Below are positions 58,711 through 64,000 of a stretch of DNA of 64,000 nt, piece by piece. The first letter of the stretch is position 1, and each line of letters opens with the position of its first letter. Below the pieces are notes generated by a model, which did not search any database, was not told where the DNA came from, and saw nothing but the letters and a program-made list of their open reading frames with translations. The position numbers were made by a program, and so were the translations under genes. Source of the DNA: Haloarcula marismortui ATCC 43049 (GTDB taxonomy: Archaea; Halobacteriota; Halobacteria; Halobacteriales; Haloarculaceae); contig NC_006396.1 of the NCBI RefSeq assembly GCF_000011085.1, positions 2,604,001 through 2,668,000 of the forward strand, given 5' to 3'.

Positions 58711-59681
58711 TGAGCACCGACACAGACGACGACTCCGGTTCGCATGGTTGCAAAGCACCCGACTCAGACGGCGAAGTAGCAGAGAATATTGCCATCGTGG
58801 CCTTCGAGCGGAAGATGGACACGGCCGAGGACATCGTCGACGGTATCGGCGACCGCTACGAGTCCATCGATATCCTCGAATACCACGGCGACGTGTTCGA
58901 GGAGTACTGGGGCGAATACGACTGCTTCATCGGCCTGATGGCGAGTGGCATCGCGATGCGCAAGACCGCCCACCTGCTCGACGACAAGTGGGACGACCCC
59001 GCTATCTGTGTCGTCGACGAGGAACTCACGTGGGCCATCCCGATAACTGGCGGCCACCACGGCGCAAATCAGGTCGCTGACGACCTCGCAAGCATGGGCG
59101 CGGTGCCGGCGATGACGACCGCAAGCGAGGCTGCCGACAAGCAGGGCGTCGAGAAGCAGGCCAAGGCGCTGGACGCTCACGTGGTCAACGGCGACTCGAC
59201 CGTGGCGACGAACCTCGCCGTGCTGGACGATGAACTCGGCCCTATCGAGCGCCTTGACGGGCCGAAGGCCGTGCTGGTCGACGACGACGTGACCGTCCTG
59301 AAGCGGAACAAGGACGACGGCATCGTGCTCGGTTGTGGCAGCGTCGCCGGCGCGGATGTCGAGCAGTTCCACGCGGCCTGGGAGCAGGCGCTGGACGAGG
59401 CCGACCTCGACCGCGACGATGTGGAGTTCGTCGCAACGGGTACCCGGAAAGCCGACGAGGAAGGCATGCTCGCCGCTGCTGAGGAGTGGGGACTGGGTGT
59501 CATCGCCTTCGAGAAGGAGACCTTGGAGGGGTTCGAGGGGCCGACCCCCTCGCGGTCGAAGGAACTCATCGGGTGGCCGGGCATCGCCGAGGCGTCGGCC
59601 ATCGCCGCCGGCAGCGAACACGACCTGCTGGCCGAGAAGACCCGCTACGACGAGGCTGTGACCGTCGCTATCGGGCGCTAA
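58710..59681 (+). CDS. cbiG: Cobalt-precorrin-5A hydrolase
   Basis: Opens the delta-lactone of cobalt-precorrin-5A and releases acetaldehyde. 323 residues: N-terminal domain with CFIGLMASGIAMRKTAHLLD and WAIPITGGHHGANQVADDLA; the C-terminal domain starts GIVLGCGSVAGADVEQFHAA and includes FVATGTRKADEEGMLAAAEE and FEGPTPSRSKELIG. It ends the first cobalamin unit; an SDR gene with its own promoter follows after 157 nt. Confidence 0.94.
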   Translation: MSTDTDDDSGSHGCKAPDSDGEVAENIAIVAFERKMDTAEDIVDGIGDRYESIDILEYHGDVFEEYWGEYDCFIGLMASGIAMRKTAHLLDDKWDDPAICVVDEELTWAIPITGGHHGANQVADDLASMGAVPAMTTASEAADKQGVEKQAKALDAHVVNGDSTVATNLAVLDDELGPIERLDGPKAVLVDDDVTVLKRNKDDGIVLGCGSVAGADVEQFHAAWEQALDEADLDRDDVEFVATGTRKADEEGMLAAAEEWGLGVIAFEKETLEGFEGPTPSRSKELIGWPGIAEASAIAAGSEHDLLAEKTRYDEAVTVAIGR

Positions 59682-59838
59682 CCTCGCTTTTTGTCAGTCA
59701 TTGGGTTTTGGTTCCAGCTTTTCGCAACCGAGCAGCTACTGAACTATCCTTAGCAGCGAGTCCACAGCTGTCCCGAGTTCCTGTCACCGTACAACTCTAA
59801 ACTTATTTATTATGTGCGCCTGTGATGACAAATGACGC

Positions 59839-60603
59839 ATGACAACACTACTCGAAGACAAGGTGGCGGTCGTTACGGGCGGCGCAAGCGGGTTCGGCCG
59901 GGCCATCTGCCGACGGTACGCGGAGCACGGCGCAGACGTTATCGTTGCGGACCGACAGCAGGACCCCCGCGAGGGCGGCAAACCGACCCACGAACTGGTC
60001 GAAGCTGAGACCGACCGAACGGCCCACTTCGTCGAGTGTGACGTGACCGACCCCGACGACCTGGAGGTGGCTGTCGCCGCGGCAGAGGAACTGGGCGGTA
60101 TCGACATCATGGTCAACAATGCCGGCATCTCCGAGATAGCGGATTTCTACGAGACTACAGAGGAGGACTACGACCGGCTGATGGACGTGAACACGAAGGG
60201 TGTATTCTTCGGCGCGCAGGTCGCAACCGAGGCGATGCGGGAGAACGGCGGCGGCACCGTGATCAATATGTCCAGCTCCGGCGGCATCCGCGGCACCGGC
60301 CTGCTGGTCAACTACTGCACTTCGAAAGGCGCAGTCAGACTGTTCACCTACGCGCTCGCGGACCGCCTGAGCAACTACAACATCCGGGTCAACGCCATTC
60401 ATCCGGGCTACAGCAAGACCCAGATGTTCGAGGACGAGCGCATCGACGACACGACGAAGATGATGCTGAAGGAACTCATCCCCTCGGGCCGCTTCGGCGA
60501 ACCCGAGGAGATAGCCGACGTGGCGACGTTCCTCGCCAGCGATATGGCCTCCTACGTCAACGGCGAGAGCGTTGTAGTCGACGGAGGACTGACGAACACC
60601 TGA
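59839..60603 (+). CDS. Short-chain dehydrogenase/reductase
   Basis: 254-residue NAD(P)-dependent SDR. TGGASGFGRAICRRYAEHG is the cofactor motif, NNAG follows, and the catalytic Ser-Tyr-Lys set is INMSSSGG and NYCTSKGA. The C-terminus is PEEIADVATFLASDMASYVN then GGLTNT. Resembles glucose dehydrogenases and 3-oxoacyl-ACP reductases; substrate unknown. TTATTTATTA at 59803-59812 is its TATA box. A TACAA half-site at 59790-59794 lies in nearly the same place as in the cobalamin promoters, but no TTGTA follows. No obvious step in corrin synthesis. Confidence 0.9.
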   Translation: MTTLLEDKVAVVTGGASGFGRAICRRYAEHGADVIVADRQQDPREGGKPTHELVEAETDRTAHFVECDVTDPDDLEVAVAAAEELGGIDIMVNNAGISEIADFYETTEEDYDRLMDVNTKGVFFGAQVATEAMRENGGGTVINMSSSGGIRGTGLLVNYCTSKGAVRLFTYALADRLSNYNIRVNAIHPGYSKTQMFEDERIDDTTKMMLKELIPSGRFGEPEEIADVATFLASDMASYVNGESVVVDGGLTNT

Positions 60604-60723
60604 CCGGGGGATATCGAACTGTTTGCGCTGCGATTCGTCGACGTGAGTACGGTTACACAGCCACCGCTCTCGACTCTTCCCCGAGCTCGTATACAACCAA
60701 ACTACCCCTTCCCAACACTTGCG

Positions 60724-60770
60724 CTTGGACTAGTACAAGCACAATTGTTTTATGCGAAAGCGGCGTTGTA
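60724..60770 (+). promoter_or_regulatory. Cobalamin promoter 2 with TACAA/TTGTA inverted repeat
   Basis: CTTGGACTAGTACAAGCACA then ATTGTTTTATGCG repeats promoter 1 almost base for base through the TATA box. TACAA at 60734-60738 and TTGTA at 60766-60770 again start 32 bp apart, and TTTTAT (60748-60753) lies 14 bp into the site, as in promoter 1. Transcription should start near 60776. Confidence 0.7.
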
Positions 60771-60776
60771 CTCACC

Positions 60777-60827
60777 ATGCGCCACAGTATCGAGATTCGA
60801 CCGGCGGCCCTCGGAGACCGAGGATGA
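60777..60827 (+). CDS. Possible 16-residue leader ORF of cbiH1
   Basis: ATG 60777 falls at the predicted transcription start of promoter 2 and opens 16 codons (MRHSIEIRPAALGDRG) whose stop overlaps the ATG of cbiH1 (ATGA at 60824-60827). A leaderless ribosome would translate it first and could then reinitiate on cbiH1. No enrichment of a special amino acid. Its role could simply be translational coupling. Confidence 0.45.
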   Translation: MRHSIEIRPAALGDRG

Positions 60828-61750
60828 GTAGCGACGGACGCCAGTCGACAGCGGCCGCGGCTGAGGCGACGCGTCCAGCCGACTACGGGACGCTGTACGT
60901 GGTCGGTATCGGGCCGGGGCTCCCCCACGACATGACCCAGCGGGCGAAAGACGTCATCCAGACCGCTGACTGTATCATCGCCTCGAACCTCTATCAAGAG
61001 TTCCTCCGGAAGGACGGCACGCTCCCGCCCCAATCGGCTGAACTCGACGGCGAAACCGATGACGGCGAAATCGCTGGCGAAGAAGGGGCCGTACTGGAGC
61101 GGCCCGACGGCAGTCGGCAGACGCTCATCCGGTCGTCGATGGGCAAACAGGTCGAACTCGCCCGCGAGGCCTTCGAGCGGGTCCGCGCCGGTGAAGACAT
61201 CGCCCACGTCTCCGGCGGCGACCCGAACGTCTACGGGAAGTCCGACCTGCTGTTTACGATGGCCGATGCCGACGACGCCGACGATGTCCCCATCGAAATC
61301 GTCCCCGGTGTGACCGCAGCGCTGTCGGGGGCAGCGAACCTCGGCGCGCCGCTGTCGAACGATTTCTGTACGATTTCGCTGTCGGACAAATGGCGCGGCT
61401 GGGACGAAATCGAGGAGAAGCTCCGGGCGGCCGCGATCAGCGGCTTCGTCGTCGTCCTCTACAACTGCTGGCGCGATTACGAGCGGGCCGTCGACGTTCT
61501 CCGCGAGGAGCGAGCGGACGATGTGCCCGCTGCTATCGTCAACGACTCTGGCCGCGGCGAGGCCGGCCGGAACCTCGACGACGAGACGGAGACCATCACC
61601 ACGCTCGGCGAACTGCCCGAGCACGACGACAAGGTCGGCGGCATGGGTTCGTCCATCGTCGTCGGCACCCACGAGACCGAAGTCTGGCGCAACGACTACC
61701 AGGAGTTCCTCGTCACCCCGCGCGGCGGGCGTGACGTCGACGATTTCTGA
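60824..61750 (+). CDS. cbiH: Cobalt-factor III C17-methyltransferase, CbiH copy 1
   Basis: Methylates C17 with ring contraction. 308 residues of the tetrapyrrole methyltransferase fold: YVVGIGPGLPHDMTQRAKDV, HVSGGDPNVYGKSDLLFTMA, EIVPGVTAALSGAANLGAPL, NDFCTISLSDKWRGWDEIEE and VVLYNCWRDYERAVDVLR. This matches CbiH/CobJ. A second CbiH-like gene follows after 2 nt; which copy performs the canonical step cannot be told from sequence. Confidence 0.9.
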   Translation: MSSDGRQSTAAAAEATRPADYGTLYVVGIGPGLPHDMTQRAKDVIQTADCIIASNLYQEFLRKDGTLPPQSAELDGETDDGEIAGEEGAVLERPDGSRQTLIRSSMGKQVELAREAFERVRAGEDIAHVSGGDPNVYGKSDLLFTMADADDADDVPIEIVPGVTAALSGAANLGAPLSNDFCTISLSDKWRGWDEIEEKLRAAAISGFVVVLYNCWRDYERAVDVLREERADDVPAAIVNDSGRGEAGRNLDDETETITTLGELPEHDDKVGGMGSSIVVGTHETEVWRNDYQEFLVTPRGGRDVDDF

Positions 61751-61752
61751 CA

Positions 61753-62910
61753 ATGAGCACTGACAACACCACCGACGCAAGTACCGAGACAGAATCGAAG
61801 TGTGGCGCAAGCGAGGCGCGCAGCGCCTCGGAAAGCGCGAGTAGCGCGGAACGGAGTTCCGCGGACCGTTCGAGCGGGCAAGGCCCGCGAGAAGACGGCA
61901 CGGCCGCGAGCGAAGCGGAAGCAGAGACCGATACCGCCTCCAAGTGCGGCGCGAGTTCGGCGAGTTCGTCGACGGAGACGACACCGGACACGGGCGACGA
62001 CAGCGCCTCGAAGTGTGGGGCCTCGTCGTCGTCCGAATCGTCATCCTCGTCCAGCAGTAGTTCCTGCGGCGCGTCCTCGTCCAGTGAGTCGGACGAAGAG
62101 GAGGAAGTCGGTGCAACCGTTGACGACTTCGACGCCGAGCCGGGCCAGCTCATCGCCGTCGGCCTCGGTCCCGGGCAGCCGGAGGGGATGACTGCCCGCG
62201 CCCGCTCCGCCCTGCTGGACGCCGAGCACATCGTCGGCTACACGACCTACGTCGAACTGCTCCCCGACGAGATTACTGAGGGAGCCGACGACATCTACAA
62301 CACGCCGATGTGCGGTGAAGTGTCTCGAACCGAAGAGGCAATCGACCGTGCGCTGGCGGGCAACGACGTGGCCATCATCGGCAGCGGCGACCCGAACGTG
62401 TACGCGCTGGCCGGCCTCGCGCTGGAGATAATCGAGTCCAAGGGCGCGACGGCGACGATGCTCGACTTCGACGTGGTTCCGGGCGTTCCGGCGGCCCAGT
62501 CCTGTGCGGCCCGTGTCGGCGCGCCGCTGGTCAACGACACCGTCTCCATCTCGCTGTCGGACCACCTCACCGACATGCCGACCATCGAGTCGCGGCTCCA
62601 CGCCGCCGCCAAGGAGGGCTTTACCATCACGATCTACAACCCGTGGAGCCGCAAGCGCCGGGACAACTACGAGAAGTGCTGTGAGATTTTGCTGGAACAC
62701 CGCGACCCCGAGACCCCTGTCGGCGTCGTCCACGCCGCCGGCCGCGAGGACGAGCAGGTCGAAATCGTCGAACTCGGCGAACTGCCCGAACTGGGCGAAA
62801 CTGACCTCGTGGACATGACCACCACCCTCCTCGTGGGCAACGAGGACACCTACGTCTGGGACGACCGGATGGTGACCCCGCGGGGCTACGAAACCAAGTA
62901 CGACTACTAA
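61753..62910 (+). CDS. cbiH: Cobalt-factor III C17-methyltransferase, CbiH copy 2, with Ser/Cys-repeat N-terminal extension
   Basis: 385 residues. The catalytic part starts about residue 128: IAVGLGPGQPEGMTARARSA, IIGSGDPNVYALAGLALEII, VVPGVPAAQSCAARVGAPLV, NDTVSISLSDHLTDMP and ITIYNPWSRKRRDNYEKCCE. The first 125 residues are a Ser/Glu/Asp-rich extension with four copies of (S)KCGAS or SCGAS (near residues 16, 57, 77 and 96) separated by variable spacers. The extension DNA at 61813-61888 contains three perfect hairpins with 3-nt loops, suggesting that part of it arose by insertion of repeat DNA in frame. Cysteine repeats could bind metal, perhaps cobalt; speculative. Confidence 0.87.
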   Translation: MSTDNTTDASTETESKCGASEARSASESASSAERSSADRSSGQGPREDGTAASEAEAETDTASKCGASSASSSTETTPDTGDDSASKCGASSSSESSSSSSSSSCGASSSSESDEEEEVGATVDDFDAEPGQLIAVGLGPGQPEGMTARARSALLDAEHIVGYTTYVELLPDEITEGADDIYNTPMCGEVSRTEEAIDRALAGNDVAIIGSGDPNVYALAGLALEIIESKGATATMLDFDVVPGVPAAQSCAARVGAPLVNDTVSISLSDHLTDMPTIESRLHAAAKEGFTITIYNPWSRKRRDNYEKCCEILLEHRDPETPVGVVHAAGREDEQVEIVELGELPELGETDLVDMTTTLLVGNEDTYVWDDRMVTPRGYETKYDY

Positions 62911-63185
62911 TGTACCGAATCACTATCGACCGCGACGCCTGCGACGGCGTGTTTGCCTGTCTCGTCCGCGACGACCGCTTCGTCGAGGATAGCGAGGGAC
63001 TGGCGGCTATCGAGACGGACGACCAGACGGCAATCGAGGCCACTTTCGACGACGACCGGCGGGACGATGCCGAGCAGGCCGCTGCGGCCTGCCCGCTCGA
63101 TGCGATTCACGTGGAATCTGTCGAGGAGGACGCCGGGGCCGCCGATACACCTGCCGCCACCGACCACGAGGAGGTCCAGCCATGA
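62910..63185 (+). CDS. Ferredoxin, [3Fe-4S]-type
   Basis: 91 residues. Cysteines C11 and C17 (DACDGVFACLV) and C61 followed by Pro (AAAACPLDAIHV) give C-x5-C...C-P, the pattern of [3Fe-4S] ferredoxins rather than 4Fe-4S. The C-terminal 20 residues are acidic linker. Its stop/start contact with cbiH2 (1 nt) and overlap with the next gene suggest it supplies electrons to the cobalamin pathway. Confidence 0.85.
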   Translation: MYRITIDRDACDGVFACLVRDDRFVEDSEGLAAIETDDQTAIEATFDDDRRDDAEQAAAACPLDAIHVESVEEDAGAADTPAATDHEEVQP

Positions 63186-63841
63186 GCGTTGAAACCGGTG
63201 CGCCAAACGATATGCTCGCAGCCCACCCCGAGACGGCGTACTTCTGGGGCCGGGTCACCGGCGACGGCGAGTGCGAGGACGGCTGTATCACTGTCCGAAC
63301 CAACGACGAGACGGCCGCCCGGCGGCTCGCGTCCATCGCTGGCGCGGAACGGGCTGACCGCCGCATCGTCGAGCGGGCGTATGCCCACGACACCTCGATT
63401 ACCCGTCAGGAGGAGGAGTTCACGGTGCAGGTCGTCGGCAGCCTCGCTGACCGTGCCAGCGCCGCGCTTGGCCTCCCGTTCGACGGCGAGTCGGGCGGCT
63501 ACCGCTTCGACGCGCTGGCCGACTACGACCGCCAGCTCCTCCGCGGCCTGCTCGAAGGCTGTGGCACGGTGTGTTTCAAGTCCGACGACGAGGCGGTCGG
63601 TATCTCCTTCGTCCACGAAGACGAACGACTCCTCCGGACGATACAGACGCTGCTTGACCGCTGTCCGGTCGACGCGCCCTACGACGAGCTCTCGGAGACC
63701 TCGTCGGGCTACTGGTTCGGTGTGGCCGACGACGCGGCACCTGTCCTCGGTGACTGGCTGTACGAGGGCAGCGAAGAGACGGGGCTGTTCGCGCCGAGCC
63801 GCCGGCGCAAGCTCCAGAAAAGCATTGAACGAGTCCGATGA
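63182..63841 (+). CDS. Cobalamin-cluster protein with LAGLIDADG-like repeats
   Basis: 219 residues, unknown function. Two stretches resemble the two helices of a single-chain LAGLIDADG protein, each followed by a strand: AYFWGRVTGDGECEDGCITV near residue 18 and DYDRQLLRGLLEGCGTVCFK near residue 118. The first keeps the acidic residue (GDG), the second has Cys in its place (EGCG), so nuclease activity would be doubtful. Overlaps of 4 nt with the ferredoxin and cbiX place it firmly in the operon. It may be a recruited nucleic-acid or corrinoid-binding fold; similarity is by eye only. Confidence 0.65.
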   Translation: MSVETGAPNDMLAAHPETAYFWGRVTGDGECEDGCITVRTNDETAARRLASIAGAERADRRIVERAYAHDTSITRQEEEFTVQVVGSLADRASAALGLPFDGESGGYRFDALADYDRQLLRGLLEGCGTVCFKSDDEAVGISFVHEDERLLRTIQTLLDRCPVDAPYDELSETSSGYWFGVADDAAPVLGDWLYEGSEETGLFAPSRRRKLQKSIERVR

Positions 63842-64000
63842 GTGAAGCTATCACCGCGCCGGAGACGCTGGACGACGAAGCGGTGCTGCTGGTCGGCCAC
63901 GGCTCCCGGCGCGAGAAGTCGAACGAACAGGTCCGCGACCTTGCGGTCGAACTGGAGGGCCGACTCGGCATCCCGGTCGACGCGGCCTTTCTCGAACTGG
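63838..64000 (+). CDS. cbiX: Sirohydrochlorin cobaltochelatase, N-terminal part (cut by window end)
   Basis: Inserts cobalt into sirohydrochlorin at the start of the anaerobic corrin pathway. Only 54 residues are in the window: after a short acidic leader, EAVLLVGHGSRREKSNEQVR carries the metal-binding His (GHGSR) typical of CbiX, then GIPVDAAFLEL. The start ATG overlaps the previous stop (ATGA). Confidence 0.88.
   Translation, partial: MSEAITAPETLDDEAVLLVGHGSRREKSNEQVRDLAVELEGRLGIPVDAAFLEL

Noticed and set aside
60653-62116. 487-codon minus-strand frame across both cbiH genes
   Set aside because: It spans the end of one cobalamin gene, an intergenic promoter and the next gene, which no real gene would do here; composition is shadow-like.

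Overview
The window comes from a haloarchaeon, most likely Haloarcula or a close relative. The 23S and 5S rRNA genes read as Haloarcula-type (about 2,922 and 122 nt), the proteins are acidic, codons are GC-rich, and many genes start 25-28 nt after a TATA box, as expected for leaderless archaeal mRNAs. All identifications come from reading the sequence; no database search was run.

Layout. 0.15-14 kb: leuS, then a long minus-strand block with hsp20 and a peroxiredoxin, pheA, an aldo/keto reductase, a pyruvate-dehydrogenase-type complex (E1alpha, E1beta, E2, lpdA) with lipA upstream, and a methyltransferase. 14-27 kb: a Hel308/Ski2-like helicase, a HAD phosphatase, a NucS-N/zinc-ribbon protein beside endA, trpS, a short Phe-rich leader ORF before pheS-pheT, an RDD protein, pyrD, an AbrB-like protein and an MC1 chromosomal protein. 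27.7-33.9 kb: a complete rRNA operon (tandem promoters, 16S, tRNA-Ala, 23S, 5S) followed by a small gene and tRNA-Cys.

34-43.5 kb is an AT-richer accessory region starting just after tRNA-Cys. It holds four exported DUF1102/TasA-like proteins, two DUF5305-like membrane proteins, a membrane-anchored winged-helix regulator and a SipW-type signal peptidase. Together they look like an archaeal counterpart of the bacterial TasA/SipW fibre system. 43.6-47.8 kb carries small haloarchaeal proteins and a tRNA-Lys gene flanked by three inverted-repeat units built from its own 3' end.

48-56.4 kb: a nitrite/sulfite reductase, RNase P RNA, uvrB and a histidine-kinase-like protein without the phospho-acceptor His. 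56.4-64 kb: cobalamin (anaerobic corrin ring) genes in two transcription units, cbiT-cbiL-cbiF-cbiG and cbiH1-cbiH2-ferredoxin-unknown-cbiX, separated by an SDR gene. Both units start behind nearly identical promoters with a TACAA/TTGTA inverted repeat at the same 32-bp spacing, which suggests one shared regulator.

Most interesting: the Phe-codon leader ORF ahead of pheST, whose TTT-TTT codons also form a T-run; the TasA/SipW-like locus; the twin cobalamin operators; and the tRNA-Lys-derived repeat array.
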